From positions 1 through 7,219 of the forward strand of contig JAJPYP010000068.1 in the NCBI GenBank assembly GCA_021204885.1: a stretch of 7,219 bases of DNA, written 5' to 3'. Each line of letters begins with the position of its first letter. Positions within the stretch are counted from its first letter, which is position 1. The position numbers were made by a program, and so were the translations under genes. Of this stretch, positions 1-7,148 are shown in pieces. The notes below the pieces were generated by a model. That model made no database searches. It saw only the letters and a list, made by a program, of their open reading frames with translations, and had not been told where the DNA came from. Source of the stretch: Prevotellaceae bacterium (GTDB lineage Bacteria; Bacteroidota; Bacteroidia; Bacteroidales; Bacteroidaceae).

Positions 1-23
1 TTATTCATGTAAACACGCCACAT

Positions 24-57
24 TATTGGGTATTCTCAAAATAAATTAGTTATTTTG
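24..57 (+). promoter_or_regulatory. Possible Bacteroides-type promoter for ruvB
   Basis: Bacteroidetes primary promoters have a -33 TTTG and a -7 TAnnTTTG about 19-21 bp apart. Here ATTG at 25-28 (3 of 4 matches) is followed after 21 bp by TTATTTTG at 50-57 (5 of 6 fixed positions). A start near 62-66 would leave a leader of about 80 nt before ruvB. The -7 element is the right arm of the inverted repeat at 37-57, so a protein bound there would block it. Both elements carry a mismatch, so this is tentative. Confidence 0.3.
37..57. repeat. Perfect 8-bp inverted repeat, operator-like
   Basis: CAAAATAA (37-44) and TTATTTTG (50-57) are exact reverse complements separated by the 5-base spacer ATTAG. 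The element lies 90 bp before the ruvB start in otherwise unstructured AT-rich DNA. Its size and symmetry suit a site for a dimeric regulator. It is too AT-rich and lacks a following T-run to be a good terminator. Each arm resembles a Bacteroides -7 element in its own direction, so it could also be a divergent promoter core. No known regulator is recognised. Confidence 0.45.
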
Positions 58-146
58 CAAGCTATAAGGCAGATAGCCTCTTATTGGGGAATACTGCGAC
101 GCTTACGCCGAAATGCTTGTAAATCAGTAAAAAACATCTCCAACGC

Positions 147-1214
147 ATGGAGCAAGAAAGCTTTGATATACGCAACCGCCAGCCTCTTAGCGGGAAAGAG
201 CGCGATTTCGAGAACGCGCTCCGGCCCCTGCGCTTTGAGGATTTCAGTGGACAGGAGAAGGTGGTGAGCAACCTGCGCATCTTTGTGGAGGCGGCACGCT
301 TGCGCGGCGAAGCGTTGGATCACGTCTTGTTGCACGGTCCTCCCGGATTGGGTAAGACAACACTCTCCAACATCATTGCCAATGAATTAGGCGTGGGGTT
401 TAAAATCACCTCCGGCCCGGTGCTTGACAAGCCGGGAGACTTGGCGGGCATCCTTACGAGTCTTGAGCCGAATGATGTCCTTTTCATCGACGAAATACAC
501 CGGTTGTCACCCGTGGTGGAGGAGTACCTCTACTCTGCCATGGAGGATTACCGTATCGACATCATGATTGACAAAGGTCCTTCAGCCCGCAGCATACAGA
601 TTGATTTGAATCCCTTTACGCTAGTTGGTGCCACGACCCGCAGCGGCTTGCTGACGGCTCCTTTGCGTGCCCGCTTCGGCATTAACCTTCACTTGGAGTA
701 TTATGATGACGATGTGTTGAGTACCATTATCATGCGGTCGGCCAAGATTCTTGACGTACCTTGTTCCACCCGCGCGGCTGCCGAGATTGCTGGTCGCAGC
801 CGTGGTACGCCGCGTATAGCCAACGCGCTGTTGCGCCGTGTGCGCGACTTCGCTCAGGTAAAAGGGTCGGGTAGTATCGATACCGGCATTGCCCAAGTGG
901 CTTTGGAGGCGTTGAACATAGACCGCTACGGATTGGACGAGATAGACAATAAGATACTCTGCACCATCATCGACAAATTCAACGGCGGTCCCGTGGGTTT
1001 GACCACCATCGCCACGGCGCTCAGCGAGGATCCCGGTACCATCGAGGAGGTGTACGAACCTTTCCTTATCAAAGAGGGTTTCTTGAAGCGCACACCCCGC
1101 GGACGTGAAGTCACCGATTTGGCGTTCAAGCATTTGGGGCGTACACGTTTCAATAACCAAAAGGGCTTGTTCGACGGTGAGTGGGGTGGCGGGGTGCCTG
1201 CAATAAAGAAATGA
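147..1214 (+). CDS. ruvB: Holliday junction branch migration DNA helicase RuvB
   Basis: RuvB is the hexameric AAA+ ATPase that, with RuvA, drives branch migration of Holliday junctions before RuvC cleaves them, in recombinational repair in the cytoplasm. The 355-residue protein is full length and has all expected motifs: Walker [10 protein letters not shown] (64-72), Walker B VLFIDEIH (111-118), sensor 1 GATTR (161-165), the PLRARFG arginine-finger loop (172-178, Arg174), sensor 2 GTPRIAN (220-226, Arg223), and a C-terminal winged-helix DNA-binding domain (about 265-338) with [10 protein letters not shown]. The short tail after 340 is variable. The ATG at 147 is the first in frame after a stop at 120-122; a purine-poor leader without Shine-Dalgarno is normal for Bacteroidetes. 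ruvA and ruvC are not adjacent. It is the first gene of the co-directional run, and its stop overlaps a second ATG (see the junction entry). Confidence 0.97.
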   Translation: MEQESFDIRNRQPLSGKERDFENALRPLRFEDFSGQEKVVSNLRIFVEAARLRGEALDHVLLHGPPGLGKTTLSNIIANELGVGFKITSGPVLDKPGDLAGILTSLEPNDVLFIDEIHRLSPVVEEYLYSAMEDYRIDIMIDKGPSARSIQIDLNPFTLVGATTRSGLLTAPLRARFGINLHLEYYDDDVLSTIIMRSAKILDVPCSTRAAAEIAGRSRGTPRIANALLRRVRDFAQVKGSGSIDTGIAQVALEALNIDRYGLDEIDNKILCTIIDKFNGGPVGLTTIATALSEDPGTIEEVYEPFLIKEGFLKRTPRGREVTDLAFKHLGRTRFNNQKGLFDGEWGGGVPAIKK

Positions 1215-1231
1215 AAAAGAGAAGCTTATGA
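1211..1231 (+). other. Six-codon mini-ORF bridging ruvB and the lipoprotein gene
   Basis: The ruvB stop TGA (1212-1214) overlaps an ATG at 1211-1213. That ATG opens a six-codon frame reading MKKRSL, whose TGA (1229-1231) overlaps the lipoprotein ATG (1228-1230). The junction thus has two ATGA stop/start overlaps 17 bases apart. This could let terminating ribosomes re-initiate stepwise, coupling lipoprotein synthesis to RuvB. It may equally be chance in an A-rich start region. The overlaps are seen directly; coupling is inferred. Confidence 0.3.
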
Positions 1232-1869
1232 GATATTCCTCTTCGAGTGTGTTGACGCTCCTTTTGCTCTTGCCGCTGTTGCCCATGTTGTGGGCTTGCG
1301 ACAATAAGGACGAGAGCCTGTCCCTGTTCCAGTTCAATGAAGACGGGAGTTGTTACTACCCGTCCATGAAGTCCATTTCCAAATCGCGCTTCAACAAGTA
1401 TGTAGTGGGGCACGGATGGTATTGTGAATCAGCCAACCTAATCGCTTCCGACGGTTCGTTGGTGGAGGATGACTACTATGAGGTACGCACCGGGAGTGAT
1501 CCTCACCACTACTATTTTGAGGATAGCAGCCATTTGACCGTTTTTTATTGTACGGACGGCGGTACATCGTGCGGCTTTTCCACGTATGAATACAGTTATG
1601 AATCGGGTACCAATTTGGTCTCGCCCGATTTCCAGCTCCTTTCGGTTTCTTCCGACAGGATAACGGCCTTGGAGTGTTTGGAGATTTCTTCGGGCAAAGG
1701 TAGTGCGTATGTCTATACCTCTTACCGGCGCATGTCATACGACGAATTGGAGGAGTGTCAAGAGACGTATGCCATCAATTTCTCCGGTAATTCAGACGAG
1801 GCGGACGAATCAACGGCATCTGCAGACTCTGCTGAAGAGGGAACGGAAGAGGACACGGTAACGGAGTAA
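1228..1869 (+). CDS. Uncharacterised lipoprotein with six cysteines and an acidic tail
   Basis: The 213-residue product has a lipoprotein signal peptide: Arg2, a Leu-rich core (9-21) and lipobox LWAC with the lipidated Cys24. DNKDES follows; the K-D-E just after the cysteine resembles the Bacteroidetes lipoprotein export signal, suggesting outer-membrane anchoring and possibly surface exposure. The mature part has six more cysteines (42, 66, 108, 115, 150, 177), an even number compatible with three disulfides, and many aromatic and beta-prone stretches. VGHGWY (60-65), a central FEDSSHLTVFY strand (97-107) and a closing YTSYRRMS (163-170) loosely recall lipocalin-like Bacteroidetes lipoproteins, a weak fold guess. 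Residues 189-213 are a Ser/Thr/Ala/Asp/Glu tail with 11 acidic residues in 25 and no Lys or Arg, probably disordered. The ATG at 1228 is the first in frame after a stop at 1204-1206. I do not recognise the gene; its function is unknown. Confidence 0.85.
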   Translation: MRYSSSSVLTLLLLLPLLPMLWACDNKDESLSLFQFNEDGSCYYPSMKSISKSRFNKYVVGHGWYCESANLIASDGSLVEDDYYEVRTGSDPHHYYFEDSSHLTVFYCTDGGTSCGFSTYEYSYESGTNLVSPDFQLLSVSSDRITALECLEISSGKGSAYVYTSYRRMSYDELEECQETYAINFSGNSDEADESTASADSAEEGTEEDTVTE

Positions 1870-1954
1870 CTGGAAAGGAAGAAGCGGCAGCCGGGCGCCT
1901 TTGTCGGCTTGCTTACGGATATATGAATAAAGACGATAAATAGGGATAGAATTA

Positions 1955-3406
1955 ATGGCCGGACTGAAAACATTGGCGAAGGAGACCGCCATTTACGGGG
2001 TGAGCAGTATTGTGGGCAGGTTCCTCAACTATTTGCTTGTGCCTGTTTATACCCATGCTCTATCGGCCCGGTCCGGCGGATACGGTGTGGTGACCAATAT
2101 CTATGCGCTGGTGGCGTTGGTGTTGGTGTTGCTTACATTCGGCATGGAAACTGGTTTCTTCCGTTTCGCCAATAAGGGTGATGACGACCCTATGCGCGTC
2201 TACTCCACCACGCTGATGGCTGTAGGTGGCGTGTCCCTCACGTTTCTTTGTTTGGGACTGATTTTCCTCCATCCCATCGCCACTTGCATGGGTTACGCCG
2301 ACCACCCTTGGTACATGGGCATGATGATGATGGTCGTAGCGATGGATGCCATCCAGAGCATTCCCTTCGCCTACCTTCGCTACAAGAAACGCCCCATTAA
2401 GTTCGCCGCCTTGAAGCTTCTTTTCATCTTCCTGAACATAGGGCTTAACATTTTCTATTACATCGGGCTGAAAGGGCATGATGTGGGTCGTGCCTTCCTT
2501 TTCAACCTCATTTGCACTTCGGTGGTGATGCTCTGCCTCTTCCGTGAGTTTTGTGGCTTTACATACGTGCTGGACCGTGCCCTTTTAAAGCGTATGGTGC
2601 ATTATAGCTTGCCTCTCTTGATATTGGGTTTGGCCGGTATCCTGAACCAAGTGGCCGACAAGATACTTTTCCCCTTCGTCTATCCCGACAAGGCTGAAGC
2701 CACCATACAATTGGGCATCTATGGCGCGGCCAGCAAGATAGCCATGGTCATGGCCATGTTCACCCAAGCTTTCCGCTTCGCCTACGAGCCTTTCGTTTTC
2801 GGAAAGAGCCGTGAAAAGGGTAATAAAGAGATGTATGCCCAAGCCATGAAGTTCTTCATCATCTTCACCCTGCTGGCGTTTTTGGCCGTGATGTTCTACT
2901 TGGACATCCTGCGATACATCATCAACCGAGATTACTGGCAAGGGCTGCGCGTGGTACCCATCGTGATGATGGCCGAGATATTCATGGGCGTCTACTTCAA
3001 CCTCTCCTTTTGGTACAAGCTGATTGACCAGACCCATTGGGGCGCTTACTTCTCCTTGGCCGGCTGCACCGTGTTGGTACTGATAAACGTATGCCTCATA
3101 CCCCGGTTCAGTTACATGGCCTGCGCATGGGCCGGTTTCAGCGGTTATGGCGTGGCCATGCTGCTCTCCTATTTCGTGGGGCAGAAGCGTTACCCCATTC
3201 ATTACGACCTGAAAGCCATCGGCGGTTACGTGCTGCTGGCGGCGGTGCTCTATGTGGCTGCCTTGTGGGTACCGATCGGCAACGTGTGGTTGCGCATGGG
3301 TTACCGCACCGTTTTATTGCTCCTTTTCATCGCCTATATCGTCAAGCGGGACTTACCGCTTGCACAAATTCCCTTGCTGAACCGTCTTGTACGGAAAAGC
3401 GTTTGA
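1955..3406 (+). CDS. Polysaccharide/oligosaccharide flippase family protein (Wzx-like)
   Basis: A 483-residue integral inner-membrane protein of the MATE/MVF superfamily, which moves lipid-linked glycans across the cytoplasmic membrane for capsule, O-antigen or related glycan assembly. I estimate 12-14 hydrophobic helices along the whole length, joined by short charged loops. The opening (AKETAIYGVSSIVGRFLNY, 8-26) matches the usual first helix of polysaccharide-synthesis flippases. ETGFFRF (65-71) follows helix 2, and FTQAFRFAYEPFVFGK (269-284) lies in the second half; both look like family-conserved loop and helix segments. The tail is basic (RLVRKSV). The start at 1955 fits the family N-terminus; a weak AGGGA lies 8 bases upstream. 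No glycosyltransferases or polymerase sit nearby, so this is not a capsule locus and the substrate cannot be read from context. MurJ is in the same superfamily, but I see no specific reason to call it that. Confidence 0.88.
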   Translation: MAGLKTLAKETAIYGVSSIVGRFLNYLLVPVYTHALSARSGGYGVVTNIYALVALVLVLLTFGMETGFFRFANKGDDDPMRVYSTTLMAVGGVSLTFLCLGLIFLHPIATCMGYADHPWYMGMMMMVVAMDAIQSIPFAYLRYKKRPIKFAALKLLFIFLNIGLNIFYYIGLKGHDVGRAFLFNLICTSVVMLCLFREFCGFTYVLDRALLKRMVHYSLPLLILGLAGILNQVADKILFPFVYPDKAEATIQLGIYGAASKIAMVMAMFTQAFRFAYEPFVFGKSREKGNKEMYAQAMKFFIIFTLLAFLAVMFYLDILRYIINRDYWQGLRVVPIVMMAEIFMGVYFNLSFWYKLIDQTHWGAYFSLAGCTVLVLINVCLIPRFSYMACAWAGFSGYGVAMLLSYFVGQKRYPIHYDLKAIGGYVLLAAVLYVAALWVPIGNVWLRMGYRTVLLLLFIAYIVKRDLPLAQIPLLNRLVRKSV

Positions 3407-3454
3407 CTTTTATAAGACAACACGCTACCGTTTAATAAAATAACCGATTTCGAT

Positions 3455-4855
3455 ATGGATACGAATACCCCCGACAACCACCGGAACCTTTCCGCCATCA
3501 AAGGATTCATCAATGAATACCTTGACCTTCGCAAAGATAAAGACGATGAACGTGCCACCGTAGACTCCATCCGCAAAGGCGTGGAGTTCAAGGGTGCCAA
3601 CCTCTGGATTCTAATCTTCGCCATCTTCATGGCCTCCTTAGGATTGAATGTCAACTCCACAGCAGTCATCATCGGCGCCATGCTTATCTCCCCGCTGATG
3701 GGACCTATCATGGGCATCGGACTCTCCGTAGGTTTGAATGATTTCGAACTGATGAAACGCTCCCTGAAGAGTTACCTCATTACTACCCTATTCAGTGTCG
3801 CCACCGCCACGATATTCTTCTTTATCTCCCCCTTGGTAGAACAAGGACAGTCGGAACTGCTCGCCCGCACCTCGCCTACTATTTACGACGTTTTCATCGC
3901 ACTCTTGGGCGGTTTGGCCGGCGTTACGGCACTCTCCACCAAAGAGAAAGGCAATGTCATTCCGGGTGTGGCCATCGCCACAGCTTTGATGCCCCCGCTT
4001 TGTACCGCCGGCTTCGGTTTGGCTACCGGTAACCTTCTCTACTTTTTGGGTGCCTTTTACCTCTACTTCATCAATTCCGTCTTCATCAGCTTGGCCACCT
4101 TTATCGGCGTGCGCGTCATGCACTTCCAGCGTAAAGAGTTTGTGGACAAGAGCCGCGAGAAGCGCGTGCGCAAATATATCGTGATCATTGCCGTCGTCAC
4201 CATGTGTCCAGCCATTTACCTTACGGCAGGCATTCTGCGCGACACCATCTTCGAGCGGGCGGCCAACCGTTTCATCAACGAGCAGCTTGCCTTTGATAAC
4301 ACCCAAGTGCTCGACCGCAAGGTGGTGCGCGATGGCAAGCATTCCGAAATCCGTGTGGTACTCATCGGGCAGGAGGTGCCTGAGGCATCCATCGCCACCG
4401 CCCGCGACAAGCTCAAGGAGTATAATTTGGCCGACACCAAGCTTACGGTGTTGCAAGGCATGAACAACGAGTCGTTGGACATCACCTCCATCCGTGCCAT
4501 GGTTATGGAAGATTTCTACAAGAACAGCGAGCAGCTTCTCTCCGAGCAACAGCAGCGGATAACGCGCTTGGAGAGTGACTTGGAACAGTATAAAAAGTTC
4601 GATGAATTGGGCGAGGCCATAGTGCCTGAACTGAAAGTGCTCTATCCTTCGGTACAGACTGTCGCCATTTCCCGCGCTCTTGAGCATAAAGTGGATACGC
4701 GGCAAACGGATACTGTGACATTGGTCGTGTTAAGTACTGACTCACTTCCTGCCGCCTATGACAAGCTGAAGATGGTCGAGTGGTTCAAGGCACGTACCGG
4801 AACGGAGCAGCTGCGGTTGATTGTGGAGAAGGCGGCAAACTCCAATAATAATTGA
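3455..4855 (+). CDS. DUF389 (TIGR00341-type) membrane protein with soluble C-terminal region
   Basis: The 466-residue protein belongs to the DUF389 family of bacterial and archaeal membrane proteins, whose function I do not know to be established. A charged cytoplasmic-looking N-terminus (1-46) precedes the hydrophobic core. The family hallmarks are present: LGLNVNSTAVIIGAMLISPL (62-81) followed by MGPIMGIG, the GVAIATALMPPLCTAG helix (171-186), and FINSVFISL (205-213). I count about six membrane segments, the last at 241-261. Residues 262-466 are soluble: an alpha/beta stretch (270-335, with IRVVLIGQEVP at 299-309), a Gln/Glu/Leu-rich likely coiled coil (about 350-381), and a second alpha/beta stretch to the end. 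The conserved polar and proline-containing helices suggest a transporter or channel, which is inference only. The ATG at 3455 follows an A/T-rich leader 48 bp after the flippase, and the S46 peptidase gene begins 15 bp downstream. Confidence 0.88.
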   Translation: MDTNTPDNHRNLSAIKGFINEYLDLRKDKDDERATVDSIRKGVEFKGANLWILIFAIFMASLGLNVNSTAVIIGAMLISPLMGPIMGIGLSVGLNDFELMKRSLKSYLITTLFSVATATIFFFISPLVEQGQSELLARTSPTIYDVFIALLGGLAGVTALSTKEKGNVIPGVAIATALMPPLCTAGFGLATGNLLYFLGAFYLYFINSVFISLATFIGVRVMHFQRKEFVDKSREKRVRKYIVIIAVVTMCPAIYLTAGILRDTIFERAANRFINEQLAFDNTQVLDRKVVRDGKHSEIRVVLIGQEVPEASIATARDKLKEYNLADTKLTVLQGMNNESLDITSIRAMVMEDFYKNSEQLLSEQQQRITRLESDLEQYKKFDELGEAIVPELKVLYPSVQTVAISRALEHKVDTRQTDTVTLVVLSTDSLPAAYDKLKMVEWFKARTGTEQLRLIVEKAANSNNN

Positions 4856-4870
4856 AATCTCAGTTATATC

Positions 4871-7027
4871 ATGAAACACATCTTTCGCCGTCTCTTATGC
4901 TTTTTGGCTCTTCTGACCATGACTCTCATCTCCATTCATGCCGATGAGGGCATGTGGATACTCGGGAAGTTGGATAAACAAACACGCCTGACCATGCGGC
5001 AATTGGGGCTTGAACTTTCGGCCAAACAGCTCTACAATCCCCGTCGCCCCTCTTTGAAGGACGCTGTGGTGAGTTTTGGCGGTTATTGCTCCGGTGTGGT
5101 CGTTTCCAAGGAGGGGCTGGTCTTTACCAACCACCATTGCGGCTTTAGCAGCATCCAGCAACACGCTAATGTGGAGCACGACTACTTGCAAGACGGCTTC
5201 GTGGCCCATGACTATAGCGAGGAGTTGCCCAACCCCGGCCTTTATGTCCGTTTCCTGTTGAGGCAAGAAGACGTTACGCGGCGAGTGATGCGTGCCGTCA
5301 AGTCCGATATGAGCGAGGAGGAGCGAGCCGCCGCCATCGACTCCGTGCGTAACCGCATTGCCGATGAAGTGGTACGCGAAGACGCTTCTACGTTTGGCTC
5401 TGTCGATGCCTATTACGCCGGCAACGAGTTCTGGCTCTCCGTTTACCGCGATTACACCGATGTCAGGCTTGTATTCGCGCCTCCGTCTTCCGTAGGCAAG
5501 TTCGGTTGGGATACTGACAACTGGGAATGGCCTCGCCACACCGGTGATTTCTCCGTTTTCCGCATTTATGCCGACAAAGACAATCACCCTGCCGACTACT
5601 CCCCCGATAATGTGCCTTACCATCCCGCCTACGTGGCTCCTGTCTCCCTTGACGGTTATAAGGAGGGATCTTTCTGCATGACCTTCGGCTACCCTGCCGT
5701 GACCGAACGCTACCTCACTTCATTCGGTATAGAGGAGCAGATGACCGGTAGCAATATGGCCGAGATAGATGTGCGCGGCGTAAAGCAAGCCATTTGGAAA
5801 CGTGAGATGGAAAAACGGGAAGATATTCGCATCATGTATGCCACAAAGTACGATGAAAGCTCCAATTATTGGAAGAACAGCATCGGTGTGAACGAGGCGC
5901 TGGAGCGCCTGCATGTACTTGAAAAGAAGCGCGGCGTGGAGCAGGACCTGCAACGTTGGATAGAGAGTCGGCCTCAAGAAGAGTCCCGGTTGGAAGGGTT
6001 GATTCCCCGCTTGGACTCCGCTTACCGGGCACGTCGGGCTACCAATCGTGCCCGTGCATACTTCGTGGAGGCTTTCTTCAACGGTCCCGAAATAGTGCGG
6101 CAAGCCCTTTCTCTTCTCAACCTTGATGTCGAAGGTGGCCAGGAGAGCGTGCTGCCGGCGTTGCAAGCCATCTTCGACCGTTATGACAACCTCGATCCCG
6201 ATATAGACAAGGAGGTATTCGCTGCCTTGATTGACACTTACCGAACCAAAGTAGCTCCCGAGTACTTGCCTGATTTCTACCAAACCATCGATACTATGTA
6301 TGGGGGAAACACTGTCGCCTTTACCGATTCGCTCTACGCCCGCTCCGTCTTCACCACCTCAGAACGCTTGAAGCGTACCCTTGAACGAGACACTACCTAC
6401 CAGATAGCCGATGACCCTGCCATAGACTTGAGCATCGACCTTATTTCCAAGTATTTGGAAATGAACTTGCAGATGCGGCCCTATTCCGAGGTCATTGACC
6501 ACGGCGAGCGGCTCTTCAACTCCGCCTTGCGTCGCATGTATGTCGGCCGCACTTTCTATCCTGACGCCAACGCCACACTGCGCCTGAGTTTCGGTACCGT
6601 GTGCGGCTACAACCCTTTTGACGGTGCCGTCTATGATTATTATACCACTACACGGGGCATTTTGGAGAAAGTGCGTACCTACGCCGGCGACAGCGATTTC
6701 GCCGTGCAACCCGAACTCCTATCCTTGCTGAAAGCCCGCGACTTCGGCCGCTATGCCGATGAAAAGGGAGAAATGAACGTCTGCTTCATCTCGAACAATG
6801 ACATTACGGGTGGCAACTCCGGCAGTGCGATGTTCAATGCGCGGGGTGAACTCTTGGGCTTGGCGTTCGACGGTAACTGGGAGGCCATGAGCAGTAATTT
6901 TCTGTTCGAGCCTGATACGCAACGTTGCATCGGGGTGGACGTACGCTATATCCTCTTTCTTATTGAAAAATACGGCAAGGCCTCGCGGCTGATTGAAGAA
7001 CTGAATGACAGCCTCTCAAGTACGTGA
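4871..7027 (+). CDS. dpp7: Secreted S46 serine dipeptidyl-peptidase, DPP7 type
   Basis: S46 peptidases remove dipeptides from the free N-terminus of peptides in the periplasm, supplying dipeptides as nutrients. The 718-residue length matches the family (about 710-720). A signal peptide (basic KHIFRR, hydrophobic 8-22) probably ends at IHA24, giving a mature start DEGMW typical of the family. The chymotrypsin-fold triad is visible: His89 in TNHHCG (86-91), Asp226 in HTGDFSVFR (223-231) and Ser650 in GGNSGS (647-652). Asn217 in DTDNWEWPRH lies where the substrate amino-terminus is held. Residues about 270-560 form the mostly helical insert. Gly668 in FDGNWE, 18 residues after the serine, is where P. 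gingivalis DPP11 has Arg673; glycine marks DPP7-like preference for hydrophobic P1 residues over Asp/Glu. The start at 4871 gives a complete signal peptide. It is the last gene of the run. Confidence 0.94.
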   Translation: MKHIFRRLLCFLALLTMTLISIHADEGMWILGKLDKQTRLTMRQLGLELSAKQLYNPRRPSLKDAVVSFGGYCSGVVVSKEGLVFTNHHCGFSSIQQHANVEHDYLQDGFVAHDYSEELPNPGLYVRFLLRQEDVTRRVMRAVKSDMSEEERAAAIDSVRNRIADEVVREDASTFGSVDAYYAGNEFWLSVYRDYTDVRLVFAPPSSVGKFGWDTDNWEWPRHTGDFSVFRIYADKDNHPADYSPDNVPYHPAYVAPVSLDGYKEGSFCMTFGYPAVTERYLTSFGIEEQMTGSNMAEIDVRGVKQAIWKREMEKREDIRIMYATKYDESSNYWKNSIGVNEALERLHVLEKKRGVEQDLQRWIESRPQEESRLEGLIPRLDSAYRARRATNRARAYFVEAFFNGPEIVRQALSLLNLDVEGGQESVLPALQAIFDRYDNLDPDIDKEVFAALIDTYRTKVAPEYLPDFYQTIDTMYGGNTVAFTDSLYARSVFTTSERLKRTLERDTTYQIADDPAIDLSIDLISKYLEMNLQMRPYSEVIDHGERLFNSALRRMYVGRTFYPDANATLRLSFGTVCGYNPFDGAVYDYYTTTRGILEKVRTYAGDSDFAVQPELLSLLKARDFGRYADEKGEMNVCFISNNDITGGNSGSAMFNARGELLGLAFDGNWEAMSSNFLFEPDTQRCIGVDVRYILFLIEKYGKASRLIEELNDSLSST

Positions 7028-7061
7028 AACGGAGATGGGTTATTATAGTGGCGAAAATAGG

Positions 7062-7081
7062 AAAAAACTTGATGTTTCAAG
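7062..7081 (-). terminator. Possible intrinsic terminator for a convergent gene
   Basis: Read on the minus strand, CTTGA (7081-7077), loop AACA and TCAAG (7072-7068) form a 5-bp stem followed at once by six T (7067-7062). That is the shape of a factor-independent terminator, though the stem is short and AT-rich. It would serve a minus-strand gene lying beyond the right edge, which is not visible here. On the + strand the same hairpin lies 40 bp after the peptidase stop, followed by T-rich but interrupted sequence. Confidence 0.33.
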
Positions 7082-7120
7082 CTTCGTGTCTTTGTTTGTT
7101 ATCTCGTAAAAATCAAGTTT
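7065..7120. repeat. 9-bp inverted repeat, 38-base loop
   Basis: AAACTTGAT (7065-7073) and ATCAAGTTT (7112-7120) are exact reverse complements 38 bases apart. Each half also takes part in its own short local hairpin (7068-7081 and 7115-7127), so the long pairing competes with the local ones. It sits just past the last gene and most likely belongs to the transcription-end region. The pairing is seen directly; the role is inferred. Confidence 0.5.
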
Positions 7121-7131
7121 CAAACTTTTTG
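7115..7131 (+). terminator. Possible terminator after the S46 peptidase gene
   Basis: AAGTT (7115-7119) and AACTT (7123-7127) form a 5-bp stem with loop TCA, continuing into a T-run (five T in all, 7126-7130, the first two inside the stem). It is 88 bp after the peptidase stop and is the best + strand terminator candidate in the window. The stem has only one G-C pair, so its strength is doubtful; it may act with the longer repeat at 7065-7120. Confidence 0.33.
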
Positions 7132-7148
7132 TTAATTATGTACCATTA

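Noticed and set aside
1..23. Possible start of a divergent minus-strand gene (ATG at 23-21 or 8-6)
   Set aside because: Only a few codons are inside the window, so coding character cannot be judged.
621..1337. Long minus-strand open frame opposite ruvB (238 codons)
   Set aside because: It lies opposite a fully conserved RuvB, its translation shows no recognisable motif, and such frames arise from the codon bias of the true gene.
1887..1912. Hairpin in the lipoprotein-flippase gap (GCAGCCG with CGGCTTGC, one bulge, 11-base loop)
   Set aside because: A moderate stem, but no T-run follows it, so a terminator is not supported; it could be chance in a GC-rich stretch.
2317..2352. Run of ATG repeats in the flippase gene (Met-rich GMMMMVV)
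   Set aside because: It reads in frame as part of a hydrophobic helix; a short codon run, not a meaningful repeat element.
2585..3202. Minus-strand open frame opposite the flippase (205 codons)
   Set aside because: Translation is His/Gly/Gln-rich with no membrane or domain pattern, typical of antisense shadow of a hydrophobic gene.
3402..3433. Possible internal promoter before the DUF389 gene: TTTG at 3402-3405, then TACCGTTT at 3426-3433 after 20 bp
   Set aside because: The -33 word and the spacing fit, but the -7 element matches only 4 of 6 fixed positions, so it is too weak to annotate.
3037..3435. 132-codon + strand frame overlapping the end of the flippase
   Set aside because: It is an out-of-frame reading of the conserved flippase C-terminus, Arg/His/Leu-rich, with no independent evidence.
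3788..4705. Minus-strand open frame opposite the DUF389 gene (305 codons)
   Set aside because: Long, but entirely antisense to a gene with clear family motifs; the composition is shadow-like and nothing in it is recognisable.
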